Both the position numbers and the translations under genes were made by a program. Shown piece by piece: positions 1 to 8,089 of a stretch of 64,000 nucleotides of DNA. The DNA comes from Knoellia aerolata DSM 18566 (lineage in GTDB: Bacteria > Actinomycetota > Actinomycetes > Actinomycetales > Dermatophilaceae), in assembly GCF_000768695.1 (NCBI RefSeq), contig NZ_AVPL01000016.1:1-64000 (forward strand), read 5' to 3'. Below the pieces are notes generated by a model that worked only from the letters and a program-made list of their open reading frames with translations, searched no databases and had not been told where the DNA came from. The stretch's first letter is position 1, and each line of letters opens with the position of its first letter.

Positions 1-1
1 C

Positions 2-322
2 GCCGCGACCGACGCGGCGACCGCCTTCCTCGCGGCGGCCTCGTCGGCGCCCCGGGGCGCGTGCGACCTGCTCGCACCGGCCACCCTCGAGGTGCTCCGC
101 TCCGACGGGGACGACTGCGCCGCCGCGCTCGCCGAGGTCGCTCCGGACGACCTCGCCGGCGCGGAGCCGACGGCCGAGGTCTACGGGCGCGACGCGATCG
201 TCCGCTGGGGCGGCGAGACGGTGTTCCTCGCCCGCTTCGACGACGGCTGGCGGGTCACCGCCGCCGGGTGCCGTCCGCGCGGCGACGACCTCCCCTACGA
301 CTGCTCCGTCGAGGGTCGGTGA
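2..322 (+). CDS. Hypothetical exported/lipoprotein-like protein, 3' fragment
   Basis: The reading frame is open from the left edge and ends with TGA at 320-322, so the start lies outside the window; 106 residues are visible. It is rich in Ala and Asp and carries four cysteines (ACDLL, DDCAAA, AAGCRP, YDCSVEG). A stretch VRWGGETVFLARFDDGWRV resembles the C-terminal strands of the small secreted SnoaL/NTF2-like lipoproteins common in actinobacteria. That resemblance is from memory of such proteins, not a search. The stop overlaps the GTG of the next small gene, suggesting translational coupling. No function can be assigned. Confidence 0.6.
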   Translation, partial: AATDAATAFLAAASSAPRGACDLLAPATLEVLRSDGDDCAAALAEVAPDDLAGAEPTAEVYGRDAIVRWGGETVFLARFDDGWRVTAAGCRPRGDDLPYDCSVEGR

Positions 323-411
323 CGAGGATGCGCTGGATGTTCGTCGGGTGGCTGGTCTTCATCGTCGGCGGGCTCGCCTGGTGCCTCGCGATGGGGGTGA
401 GTGCCCGATGA
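319..411 (+). CDS. Single-pass membrane micro-protein (30 aa)
   Basis: GTG at 319 overlaps the previous stop (GTGA), and ATG at 328 is an alternative start. The product is one hydrophobic helix with flanking Arg: MRWMFVGWLVFIVGGLAWC, then a short AMGVSAR tail. The stop TGA at 409-411 overlaps the ATG of the next gene (ATGA). Sitting between two genes with 4-nt overlaps on both sides argues that it is really translated as part of a three-gene operon with the upstream exported protein and the downstream DUF6766 membrane protein. No function is recognised. Confidence 0.5.
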   Translation: MTRMRWMFVGWLVFIVGGLAWCLAMGVSAR

Positions 412-1079
412 GGAGGCGGCGCGACCACGGCCTGTCGCTCGTCTTCGCCGGGCTGCTCGTCCTCGCGCTCGTCGGTCAGGCCGTCTCCGGTCTCGCCGGG
501 GTCAACGACGACGCCCGCGACCACGGTCTGCCGACGGTCGGGATGGGCGAGTACCTCGCGTCGTCCAGCTTCGCGGTCGACGTCGCCGAGAACTGGCAGT
601 CCGAGTACCTCCAGTTCCTCCTCTTCATCCTCCTCACCGTGTGGTTCGTCCAGCGCGGCTCGCCGGAGTCCAAGCCGCTCGACAAGGTCGGGCGGGAGAG
701 CGACGAGGACCAGAAGGTCGGCCGGTTCGCCGAGCCCGGCTCCCCCCGGTGGGCCGCTGTCGGCGGGTGGCGCCGCCGCCTCTACTCGCACTCCCTCGGG
801 CTCACGATGGGGCTGATCTTCCTCGGCTCGTGGGTCGCCCAGCTCGTCGCCGGCCGTGCCGCGCACAACGCCGAGCAGATCCGGGACCTCCAGGCGCCCC
901 TCGGCTGGGCCGACTACCTCGCCGCACCGGACTTCTGGAGCCGGACGTTCCAGAACTGGCAGTCGGAGTTCCTCGCCGTCGGGAGCATGGTGGTCCTCGC
1001 CATCTACCTGCGCGAGCGGGGGTCGCCGGAGTCCAAGCCGGTGGGTGCCTCGCACGGGGCGACCGGAGTCGAGGGCTGA
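408..1079 (+). CDS. DUF6766-type membrane protein
   Basis: The protein has 223 residues with an N-terminal helix (SLVFAGLLVLALVGQAVSG), a second helix at about 65-80, a third at about 127-145 (LGLTMGLIFLGSWVAQLVAG) and a fourth near 195-207. It is an internal duplication: both halves end in NWQSE(Y/F)L, a membrane helix and RGSPESKP(L/V). This layout matches the family I know as DUF6766, membrane proteins of unknown function widespread in soil bacteria. ATG at 408 is chosen because it overlaps the preceding stop (ATGA); the frame is also open further upstream from 348. Family assignment is from memory. Confidence 0.75.
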   Translation: MRRRRDHGLSLVFAGLLVLALVGQAVSGLAGVNDDARDHGLPTVGMGEYLASSSFAVDVAENWQSEYLQFLLFILLTVWFVQRGSPESKPLDKVGRESDEDQKVGRFAEPGSPRWAAVGGWRRRLYSHSLGLTMGLIFLGSWVAQLVAGRAAHNAEQIRDLQAPLGWADYLAAPDFWSRTFQNWQSEFLAVGSMVVLAIYLRERGSPESKPVGASHGATGVEG

Positions 1080-1227
1080 GTCCGGCAGCGGCTGGCGTGG
1101 CACGGTCCTCGCCCGGATCCCCTCGGTCGAGAAGTACGAGCGGAGGTCCGGCCGCACCATCCCCGTGGCGCGGCTGCACCCCGTCGCCTCCGGGCCGGAC
1201 ACCGCGAGCAGGTCCGGGAGACACGGC

Positions 1228-1233
1228 TAGCCT
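1228..1233 (+). promoter_or_regulatory. Putative -10 box for vdh
   Basis: TAGCCT matches the actinobacterial TANNNT -10 hexamer. It lies about 80 nt before the chosen GTG at 1315, so the leader would be about 75 nt. No convincing -35 is visible. The 1080-1314 gap otherwise shows nothing recognisable. Confidence 0.35.
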
Positions 1234-1314
1234 GTGGGGGTGCGTGCGACCCACGCCACGACCCGCTCTGCGCTGCACCACCTCGCGGCGCGCACTGACG
1301 AAGGAGTCACGACC

Positions 1315-2427
1315 GTGACCGTGTCGAGCACCACCGTCCCGCCCTCCCCGCCGACCTCCCCGCTCTCCATGGACGGCCACGAGCAGGTCGTCCACTGCTT
1401 CGACCGGACCACGGGCCTGCGGGCGATCATCGCCATCCACGACACCTCGCTCGGCCCGGCCCTCGGCGGCACCCGCTTCTTCCCGTACAGCAGCGACGAC
1501 GAGGCCCTGGCCGACGTCCTGCGCCTGTCGCGCAGCATGAGCTACAAGAACGCGCTGGCCGGCATCCCGCACGGTGGCGGCAAGGCCGTGATCATCGGCA
1601 ACCCGGCGACGGACAAGACCCCGGAGCTGCTGCGCGCCTACGGGCGCTTCGTCGAGAGCCTCGGCGGGCGCTACGTCACGGCGTGCGACGTCGGCACCTA
1701 CGTGCAGGACATGGACGTCGTCGCCGAGACGACGCGCTTCGCGACCGGCCGCTCCCCCGAGAACGGCGGCGCGGGCGACTCCTCGGTGCTCACGGCATAC
1801 GGGGTCTTCCAGGGCATGCGCGCGGCCGCCCAGCACGTCTGGGGCGAGCCCACCCTGCGCGGCCGACGAGTCGGCATCGCCGGCGTCGGCAAGGTCGGGC
1901 GCGTCCTCGCGGGTCACCTCGTCGAGGACGGCGCCCAGGTCGTCGTCACGGACGTCAACAGCGCCGCCGTCTCGGCCCTGCTCGCCACCCACCCGTCGGT
2001 CGAGACGGTCGGCGACGTGGCCGCCCTCGTGCGCGGCGACCTCGACGTCTACGCCCCGTGCGCGCTCGGTGGCGCCCTCGACGACGACACCGTCGAGGTG
2101 CTCAAGGCCCGCATCGTCTGTGGCGGAGCCAACAACCAGCTCGTCATCGAGGGGGACGGCGGCACCGCGGACCGGCTCGTCGCCAAGGGCATCACCTACG
2201 CCCCCGACTTCCTCGTCAACGCCGGCGGCGTCATCCAGGTCAGCGACGAGCTGCGCGGCTTCGACTTCGAGCGGGCCAAGAGGGGTGCCAGCGCCATCTT
2301 CGAGCACACGCTCGAGGTGCTCCGGGTCGCCGACGAGCGGGGCGAGAGCCCGGCCGCCGCCGCCGACCACATCGCGGAGCAGCGCATGGCCGCGGGGTCG
2401 CCGACGATCTGGCTCCCGCAACCCTGA
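1315..2427 (+). CDS. vdh: Valine/leucine dehydrogenase (Glu/Leu/Phe/Val family)
   Basis: The NAD-dependent enzyme oxidatively deaminates branched-chain amino acids to 2-oxo acids. The 370 residues match the family length. Visible signatures are the N-terminal ALGGTRF glycine-rich region, the catalytic-lysine motif [18 protein letters not shown], the dinucleotide-binding loop [14 protein letters not shown] with acidic VVTDVN, and CGGANNQL with [15 protein letters not shown] 1315 is chosen because GAAGGAG (1300-1306) sits 8 nt upstream; the frame is open to 1234 but the extra N-terminus is not conserved-looking. In streptomycetes vdh also lies beside DUF3073 and purMF (remembered synteny), as here. 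Val and Leu substrate preference cannot be separated by eye. Confidence 0.88.
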   Translation: MTVSSTTVPPSPPTSPLSMDGHEQVVHCFDRTTGLRAIIAIHDTSLGPALGGTRFFPYSSDDEALADVLRLSRSMSYKNALAGIPHGGGKAVIIGNPATDKTPELLRAYGRFVESLGGRYVTACDVGTYVQDMDVVAETTRFATGRSPENGGAGDSSVLTAYGVFQGMRAAAQHVWGEPTLRGRRVGIAGVGKVGRVLAGHLVEDGAQVVVTDVNSAAVSALLATHPSVETVGDVAALVRGDLDVYAPCALGGALDDDTVEVLKARIVCGGANNQLVIEGDGGTADRLVAKGITYAPDFLVNAGGVIQVSDELRGFDFERAKRGASAIFEHTLEVLRVADERGESPAAAADHIAEQRMAAGSPTIWLPQP

Positions 2428-2574
2428 CCGGTGGAGCGGAAACACCCCGGGCTGCTGTAGCGTTGACCCCACGACATACACACGATTCCCGGGACCACAG
2501 CTCGACTTGGGATGACCCCTTCGGGGCCGTCCCTTCGGGTATGTCGCCCGGCAGACGCACAAGGGGGTCTCGCC

Positions 2575-2772
2575 ATGGGGCGCGGCCGAGCAAAAGCCAA
2601 GCAGACCAAGGTGGCCCGGGAGCTGAAGTACTACAGCCCCGACACCGACCTGAGCTCGCTTGAGCGCGAACTCCACGGGAGCGCGCCGTCGCTCCCGTCG
2701 ACGACTCGGGTCGCCGAGCCGGAGACCGACGAGGACGACGACTACGACAAGTGGGCCAGCGGACGTCGCTGA
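2575..2772 (+). CDS. DUF3073 protein
   Basis: A 65-residue, highly charged small protein: basic N-terminus (MGRGRAKAKQTKVARELKYY) with the family hallmark KVARELKYYSPDTDL, then an acidic tail (DEDDDYDKW). DUF3073 is an actinobacterial family of unknown function usually found beside purM (remembered from Mycobacterium Rv0810c). ATG 2575 follows AAGGGGG (2561-2567). The 147-nt upstream gap has two short C(UUCG)G-type hairpins at 2517-2526 and 2531-2539 and a possible -35 TTGACC at 2463, so it is probably transcribed from its own promoter rather than from vdh. Confidence 0.85.
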   Translation: MGRGRAKAKQTKVARELKYYSPDTDLSSLERELHGSAPSLPSTTRVAEPETDEDDDYDKWASGRR

Positions 2773-2844
2773 CGTCTGACCGCCTGCTCGATCCTCCCCC
2801 GCACGCCACGTGCGGCCTGTGCGCCCTGACCTCGGGGATCTGAC

Positions 2845-4356
2845 ATGCTCACGGGCATGACTGACGTGCGCAGCGCCGACGCCGCCAAACGGCTCGGCGT
2901 CGAGACCACCGGGATCGAGATCATCGACGAGGCGGCCCGCACCGCCTCACCGCGCGACCTGTTCTGGCCGTGGTTCGCCGCCAACGTGTCGGTGTTCGGC
3001 ATCTCCTACGCCGCGTTCGTCCTCGGCTTCGGCATCTCCTTCTGGCAGGCCCTCGTCGTGACGGTCGTCGGCATCATCGTCTCGTTCGCCCTGTGCGGGA
3101 TCATCGCCCTGGCGGGCAAGCGCGGGTCGGCCCCCACGATGGTGCTGTCGCGCGCCGCGTTCGGCGTCAAGGGTCAGAGGGTGCCCGGAGTCGTCTCGTG
3201 GCTGGTCTCGATCGGCTGGGAGACCTTCCTCGCCATCCTCGCCGTGCTCGCGACCGCGACGATCTTCGAGCGCCTCGGCTGGGGCGGGGGCACGGTCACC
3301 AAGGTCGTCGCCGCGGTCGTCGTCGCCACGATGATCGTGCTCGCCTCGGTCGCCGGCTACCACATCATCATGCGGATGCAGTCGGTGCTGACCTGGCTCA
3401 CCGGCGCCATCACGGTCCTCTACGTCGCCATGACGGTCCAGCACCTCGACTGGTCGGCGATCTCCTCGCTGCCCTCCGGCGGGATCGGCGCGACGATCGG
3501 CGCCCTCACCCTCGTGATGACCGGCTTCGGGCTCGGCTGGATCAACATCGCCGCCGACTGGTCCCGCTACCAGCACCGGGACGCCAGCGGGGCGGCCATC
3601 GTCGGCTGGAACACCTTCGGGGGCGCCCTCGCGCCGGCCCTGCTCGTCAGCTACGGCCTCGCCCTGGCCGGGTCGGACGAGGAGGTCCTCGCCGGCATCG
3701 GCGCCGACCCCATCGGCACCCTCGCCACGCTCCTGCCGACCTGGGTCCTCGTCCCGTTCCTCCTCGCGGCGATCCTCTCGCTCGTGTCGGGGGCGGTGCT
3801 CGGCATCTACTCCTCCGGCCTCACCCTCATCTCCCTCGGGGTGAACATCCCCCGGCCCATGGCCGCGCTCGTCGACGGCCTCATCCTCACCCTCGGCACG
3901 TTCTACGTGGTCTTCGTCGCCGAGAGCTTCATCAACCCGTTCCAGTCGTTCCTCATCACCCTCGGGGTGCCGCTCGCCTCGTGGGCGGGGATCATGATCG
4001 CCGACATCGCCCTGCGGCGGCGCGACTACGACGACGACGCCCTCTTCGACGAGACCGGCCGCTACGGCGCCTTCGACTGGGTCTCGATCGGGACGATGGT
4101 CGTCGCGTCCGTGCTCGGGTGGGGGCTCGTCGTCAACAACTTCGCCGACGACGCGACGTGGAACAACTGGCAGGGCTTCCTGCTCGACCCGCTCGGCCTC
4201 GGCACGTTCATCGAAGGAACAGCCGACTCGTCAGCGTATTGGGAGGGAACCTTCGCCTACGCCAACCTCGGCGTGCTCCTCGCGCTGATCCTGTCCTTCG
4301 TCGTGACGTACGCCGCCCGCCGGGGCACGGTGCGCCGCCAGGAGAGCGGCACGTGA
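2845..4356 (+). CDS. NCS1-family nucleobase/cytosine permease
   Basis: A 503-residue, 12-helix membrane transporter. Family features: the entry motif DLFWPWFAANVSVFGIS, the helix 3 region with APTMVLSRAAFGVKGQ, GWETF in helix 3-4, and NIAADWSRYQHRD in the cytoplasmic loop. NCS1 carriers import purines, pyrimidines, hydantoins or thiamine precursors with a cation. The stop overlaps the GTG of the cysteine hydrolase (GTGA), so uptake and hydrolysis of one amide- or ring-containing substrate are probably linked; the substrate is unknown. ATG 2845 and ATG 2857 are both possible starts. Confidence 0.85.
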   Translation: MLTGMTDVRSADAAKRLGVETTGIEIIDEAARTASPRDLFWPWFAANVSVFGISYAAFVLGFGISFWQALVVTVVGIIVSFALCGIIALAGKRGSAPTMVLSRAAFGVKGQRVPGVVSWLVSIGWETFLAILAVLATATIFERLGWGGGTVTKVVAAVVVATMIVLASVAGYHIIMRMQSVLTWLTGAITVLYVAMTVQHLDWSAISSLPSGGIGATIGALTLVMTGFGLGWINIAADWSRYQHRDASGAAIVGWNTFGGALAPALLVSYGLALAGSDEEVLAGIGADPIGTLATLLPTWVLVPFLLAAILSLVSGAVLGIYSSGLTLISLGVNIPRPMAALVDGLILTLGTFYVVFVAESFINPFQSFLITLGVPLASWAGIMIADIALRRRDYDDDALFDETGRYGAFDWVSIGTMVVASVLGWGLVVNNFADDATWNNWQGFLLDPLGLGTFIEGTADSSAYWEGTFAYANLGVLLALILSFVVTYAARRGTVRRQESGT

Positions 4357-4907
4357 CCTCGGGCCGGCCGCTCGACGTCGAGCCGCTGCCCGGCGAGTGG
4401 CTCGTCGTCATCGACCCGCAGGCGATCTTCGCGGACCCGGCCACGAGCGCCTGGGGGTCGCCGATGTGGTCGCAGACGGCGCCCCGCATCGTGCGTCTCG
4501 CCGCGGCATACGGGCCCTCGCGCACCATCGTGACGCGCTTCGTCGCCGACCCGGCCCTCGGCGGCTCGTGGGGGCCGTACTACGACGCCTGGCCGTTCGC
4601 CCTCGTCCCGGACGACGACCCCCTGTATGCCGTCGTGCCCCAGCTCCGAGGTGTCGCCGACCGGGTGCTCACCGCCGGCACGTTCGGCAAGTGGCCCGTG
4701 CTCCGGGAGGTCGTCGGTGACGACGCCCGGGTGCTCCTCACCGGGGTCTCCACCGACTGCTGCGTGCTCTCGACGGCGCTGCCCGCGGCCGACGCCGGTG
4801 CCCTCGTGCGGGTGGCCGCGGACGGGTGCGCCGGCTCCACCCCCGAGAACCACGAGCGGGCCCTCGCGGCGATGGCCCTCTACGGTCCCCAGATCACCCT
4901 GGTCTGA
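4353..4907 (+). CDS. Cysteine hydrolase, isochorismatase-like family
   Basis: 184 residues, a single-domain alpha/beta hydrolase-like fold. The triad is visible: Asp in LVVIDPQ near residue 24, Lys in GTFGKWP near 115 and the nucleophile in GVSTDCCVLS near 138. Family members cleave C-N bonds (N-carbamoylsarcosine, ureidoacrylate, nicotinamide) or vinyl ethers. The GTG start overlaps the permease stop by 4 nt, so it is translationally coupled and likely acts on the imported compound. The substrate is not predictable from sequence alone. Confidence 0.85.
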   Translation: MTSGRPLDVEPLPGEWLVVIDPQAIFADPATSAWGSPMWSQTAPRIVRLAAAYGPSRTIVTRFVADPALGGSWGPYYDAWPFALVPDDDPLYAVVPQLRGVADRVLTAGTFGKWPVLREVVGDDARVLLTGVSTDCCVLSTALPAADAGALVRVAADGCAGSTPENHERALAAMALYGPQITLV

Positions 4908-4908
4908 G

Positions 4909-4930
4909 GCCCTCCCCCTCGTCAGAGGGC
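4909..4930. terminator. Weak convergent hairpin
   Basis: GCCCTC (4909-4914) pairs with GAGGGC (4925-4930) around a 10-nt loop between the convergent cysteine hydrolase and the minus-strand membrane gene, overlapping the stop codon of the latter. There is no U-tract. Confidence 0.3.
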
Positions 4931-5275
4931 GCCGGTCGCGGCGAGCACCGCAGCACCCGCCAGGACACCGAGCGACCCGGCGGCGACGCCCGCGCCGCGA
5001 GGACCCAACGCCTCCCCGCGGCCCAGCAGCGCGGCGGCCGCGAGCCCGACGCCCCACCCGACGAGCAGACCGGGCGCGACCTCGACGAGCAGCGCCGTGA
5101 GGTCGAGTGCGCCGACGTCGCGATCCCTCACGACCTCGATGGCGGACCCCACCAGCCATGCAGCCACGATGACCAGCGTGAGCCAGGCGGTCAGCAGGAC
5201 CGTGGCGACGGAGAGGACGCCGACGGCCCAGCGCCGCGTGCTGCGCTCGAGCATCGGGGGCGGGTCGTCGGACAT
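4922..5275 (-). CDS. Small multi-pass membrane protein
   Basis: 117 residues starting MSDDPPPMLERSTRRW, then three to four hydrophobic helices (VGVLSVATVLLTAWLTLVIV; ALLVEVAPGLLVGWGVGLA; AAGSLGVLAGAAVLAATGA). The frame is open further upstream but that part lies over purM, so ATG 5275 is chosen. It lies 7 nt downstream of purM and is probably the last gene of a purF-purM transcript. I do not recognise the family. Confidence 0.65.
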   Translation of the reverse strand: MSDDPPPMLERSTRRWAVGVLSVATVLLTAWLTLVIVAAWLVGSAIEVVRDRDVGALDLTALLVEVAPGLLVGWGVGLAAAALLGRGEALGPRGAGVAAGSLGVLAGAAVLAATGAL

Positions 5276-5282
5276 GGTCGGC

Positions 5283-6404
5283 TCAGGCGGGGTGGTCGCC
5301 GACGACCTGGACGGAGCCGCCGTCGACGCCCTTGGCGCCGCGGACGACCTCGACACCGGGGGCGAGGCTCGCGCCCTCGAGCGACTGCACCTCGCCGATC
5401 GCCCACGACCGGATGCCGCGCTCCGCGAGCACCGCGCTCGCGGAGTCCACGGAGTCGGCGGGCAGGACGGCAACGAACCCCACGCCCATGTTGAGCGTGC
5501 GCTCGATGTCGTCGCGGGGCACGTTGCCGAGCTGCTGGAGGGTCGTGAAGACGGGGGGCGGGGTCCACGTCGACCGGTCGACCCGGGCGAGCACGGTGTC
5601 CGGCAGGACCCGGGCCAGGTTGGCGGCGAGCCCGCCCCCGGTCACGTGGCTGAGGCTGTGCACGTCGACGCCGTCGGCCCGGATGAGCGCGAGCAGGTCG
5701 GCGGCGTACACGCGGGTGGGGGTGAGCAGCTCCTCGCCGAGCGTGCGGCCGAACTCGGGCACGTCGCGGTCGAGCTCCCAGCCGGCGGCGGAGACGATCC
5801 GGCGCACGAGGGAGTAGCCGTTGGAGTGCAGCCCGCTCGACTCGAGGGCGAGGACGACGTCGCCCACCGCGACGCGGCCGGGGCCGAGCACGTCGGCGTA
5901 CTCGACGACACCGGTGGCGGCGCCGGCGACGTCGTACTCGTCGGGCCCGAGCAGGCCCGGGTGCTCGGCCGTCTCGCCTCCGACGAGGGCCACGCCGGCC
6001 TGCTGGCAGGCGCGGGCGATGCCGCCGACGATGGCGGCGATGCGCTCGGGCACGACCTTGCCGCAGGCGATGTAGTCGGTCATGAACAGGGGCTCGGCGC
6101 CGCAGACGACGATGTCGTCGACGACCATGCCGACGAGGTCGAAGCCGATGGTGTCGTGCCGGTCGAGCGCCTGCGCGATGGCGACCTTGGTGCCGACCCC
6201 GTCGGTGCTGGACGCGAGGACGGGACGCCGGAAGCGGGTGAGGGCGCTCGCGTCGAACATCCCGGCGAAGCCGCCGAGCCCGCCGAGCACCTCGGGCCGG
6301 GTCGCGCGACGCACGTCCGCCTTCATCAGCTCGACGGCACGGTCACCGGCCTCGACGTCGACGCCGGCTGCGGCGTACGTGATCTGCTCGCCCTGTCCGC
6401 TCAC
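5283..6404 (-). CDS. purM: Phosphoribosylformylglycinamidine cyclo-ligase (AIR synthetase)
   Basis: Converts FGAM to AIR with ATP, step five of de novo purine synthesis. The 373 residues show the N-terminal SSTDGVGTKV ATP-binding region, MVVDDIVVCGAEPLF, ALVGGETAEHPG and LALESSGLHSNGYSLVR, and the C-terminal HVTGGGLAANLARVLP. GTG 6404 is preceded on the minus strand by TAGGCT (6416-6411) only 6 nt away, so a leaderless transcript is possible. It follows purF with a 25-nt gap, the usual actinobacterial purF-purM order. Confidence 0.95.
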   Translation of the reverse strand: MSGQGEQITYAAAGVDVEAGDRAVELMKADVRRATRPEVLGGLGGFAGMFDASALTRFRRPVLASSTDGVGTKVAIAQALDRHDTIGFDLVGMVVDDIVVCGAEPLFMTDYIACGKVVPERIAAIVGGIARACQQAGVALVGGETAEHPGLLGPDEYDVAGAATGVVEYADVLGPGRVAVGDVVLALESSGLHSNGYSLVRRIVSAAGWELDRDVPEFGRTLGEELLTPTRVYAADLLALIRADGVDVHSLSHVTGGGLAANLARVLPDTVLARVDRSTWTPPPVFTTLQQLGNVPRDDIERTLNMGVGFVAVLPADSVDSASAVLAERGIRSWAIGEVQSLEGASLAPGVEVVRGAKGVDGGSVQVVGDHPA

Positions 6405-6429
6405 GCCGGTCAGCCTAGTTCCCGGCTCG

Positions 6430-8004
6430 TCACGGGCGGCGCACGGCCTCCGCGGCTCCGCCGGCAGCGGTGACCGAGACCCGGTCGACGTCGAGCGTGC
6501 CGGTCTCGGTGACGTCGCTGAGGCCCGCGTCGACGGGGAACTCGAGCTCGAGCAGGCCCTTGCCCAGCCGGTCCGCGGACGGCAGCTCGATCGGGTAGTT
6601 GCCGGTGAAGCAGGCCGTGCAGAGCTTCTCCGGCTCCTGGTCGGTCGCGGCGATCATGCCGGCCTCGGAGATGTAGCCCAGCGAGTCCGCCCCGAGCGAG
6701 CGGCAGACCTCCTCGACCCCGATGCCGGTGGCGATGAGCTCGGCGCGGGTCGCGAAGTCGATGCCGTAGAAGCACGGCCAGCGCACGGGCGGCGAGGAGA
6801 TGCGCACGTGGACCTCGGCCGCCCCGGCCTCTCGCAGCATCCGGACGAGCGCGCGCTGGGTGTTGCCGCGCACGATCGAGTCGTCGACGACGATGAGCCG
6901 CTTGCCCTTGATGACGTCCTTGAGCGGGTTGAGCTTGAGCCGGATGCCGAGCTGGCGGATGGTCTGCGAGGGCGCGATGAAGGTGCGGCCGACGTAGGCG
7001 TTCTTGACGAGGCCCTGGCCGTAGGGGATCCCCGACTCCTGGGCGTAGCCGATCGCGGCGGGGGTGCCCGACTCCGGCGTCGGCATGACGAGGTCCGCCT
7101 CGACCGGGTGCTCGCGGGCGAGGGCGCGGCCCATCTCGACCCTGGCCTCGTGGACGACCTTGCCGTTGATCGTCGTGTCGGGGCGGGCGAGGTAGACGTA
7201 CTCGAAGACGCAGCCCTTGCGGTCGGTCTCGGCGAACCGCTGCGAACGCAGCCCGTCCTCGTCGATGGCGATGAGCTCGCCCGGCTCGACCTCGCGGATG
7301 AACGAGGCACCGACGATGTCGAGCGCCGCCGTCTCGGAGGCGACCACCCAGCCGCGCTCGAGCCGGCCGAGCACGAGGGGACGGATCCCCTGGGGGTCGC
7401 GGGCGGCATACAGGGTCTGCTCGTTCATGAAGACGAAGCAGAAGGCGCCGCGCAGCCGCGGAAGCACCTCGAGCGCGGAGTCCTCGAGGGTGCGGTCCGG
7501 GTCGGCCGTGAGCAGGGCGGTGACGAGGGCCGTGTCGGTGGTGTTGCCGCGACCGAGCTCACCGGGGTGCGGGCCGGAGCCGCTGCGCTCGTCGACGAGG
7601 TCGCGGAGCTCGCCGGAGTTGATGAGGTTGCCGTTGTGGGCCAGCGCCACGGTGCCGCCGTCGTGACCGCCGAGGGTCGGCTGGGCGTTCTCCCACGTGG
7701 AGGCCCCGGTCGTCGAGTAGCGGCAGTGCCCGATCGCGAGGTGACCCTTGAGCGAGCCGAGGGAGCGCTCGTCGAAGACCTGCGAGACCAGGCCCATGTC
7801 CTTGTAGACGAGCAGGCGGCGCCCGTCGGACGCGGCGATGCCGGCCGACTCCTGCCCGCGGTGCTGCAGCGCGTAGAGGCCGTAGTACGTCAGCTTGGCG
7901 ACGTCCTCGCCGGGAGCCCAGACGCCGAAGACCCCACAGGCGTCCTGCGGCCCCTTCTCGCCGGGCATGAGGTCGTGGGTGAGTCGTCCGTCTCCGCGTG
8001 CCAC
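6430..8004 (-). CDS. purF: Amidophosphoribosyltransferase
   Basis: First committed step of purine synthesis: PRPP plus glutamine to phosphoribosylamine. 524 residues. A short propeptide (to PGEKGPQDA) precedes the nucleophile Cys of ACGVFGVW, which becomes N-terminal after cleavage. Also visible are GHCRYSTTG, AHNGNLINSGELR, the PRPP loop VVDDSIVRGNTQ, and the C-terminal cysteines of YISEAGMI and LCTACFTGNYP expected for the Fe-S-containing type. GTG 8004 is preferred because the longer frame (to 8076) runs into the divergent promoter of the next gene. Confidence 0.95.
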   Translation of the reverse strand: MARGDGRLTHDLMPGEKGPQDACGVFGVWAPGEDVAKLTYYGLYALQHRGQESAGIAASDGRRLLVYKDMGLVSQVFDERSLGSLKGHLAIGHCRYSTTGASTWENAQPTLGGHDGGTVALAHNGNLINSGELRDLVDERSGSGPHPGELGRGNTTDTALVTALLTADPDRTLEDSALEVLPRLRGAFCFVFMNEQTLYAARDPQGIRPLVLGRLERGWVVASETAALDIVGASFIREVEPGELIAIDEDGLRSQRFAETDRKGCVFEYVYLARPDTTINGKVVHEARVEMGRALAREHPVEADLVMPTPESGTPAAIGYAQESGIPYGQGLVKNAYVGRTFIAPSQTIRQLGIRLKLNPLKDVIKGKRLIVVDDSIVRGNTQRALVRMLREAGAAEVHVRISSPPVRWPCFYGIDFATRAELIATGIGVEEVCRSLGADSLGYISEAGMIAATDQEPEKLCTACFTGNYPIELPSADRLGKGLLELEFPVDAGLSDVTETGTLDVDRVSVTAAGGAAEAVRRP

Positions 8005-8054
8005 GCTGTCAGTGTCCCACGACCCCGCGGGGCCTCGGCGCGGCCGTCGGTGAC

Positions 8055-8081
8055 CCATCCGCACCGGGTTCGGCACCGAAT
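8055..8081 (+). promoter_or_regulatory. Predicted SigK-type promoter of the molybdopterin oxidoreductase
   Basis: CCATCC (8055-8060), a 15-nt spacer and CCGAAT (8076-8081). The mycobacterial SigK consensus as I remember it is CCATCC...CCGAAT. Only 8 nt separate the -10 from ATG 8090, so the mRNA would be nearly leaderless. A matching sequence with the same spacing precedes the fasciclin gene. Confidence 0.6.
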
Positions 8082-8089
8082 GACCTCAC

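Noticed and set aside
2516-2539. Riboswitch upstream of DUF3073
   Set aside because: Only two three-pair UUCG hairpins; no recognisable aptamer.
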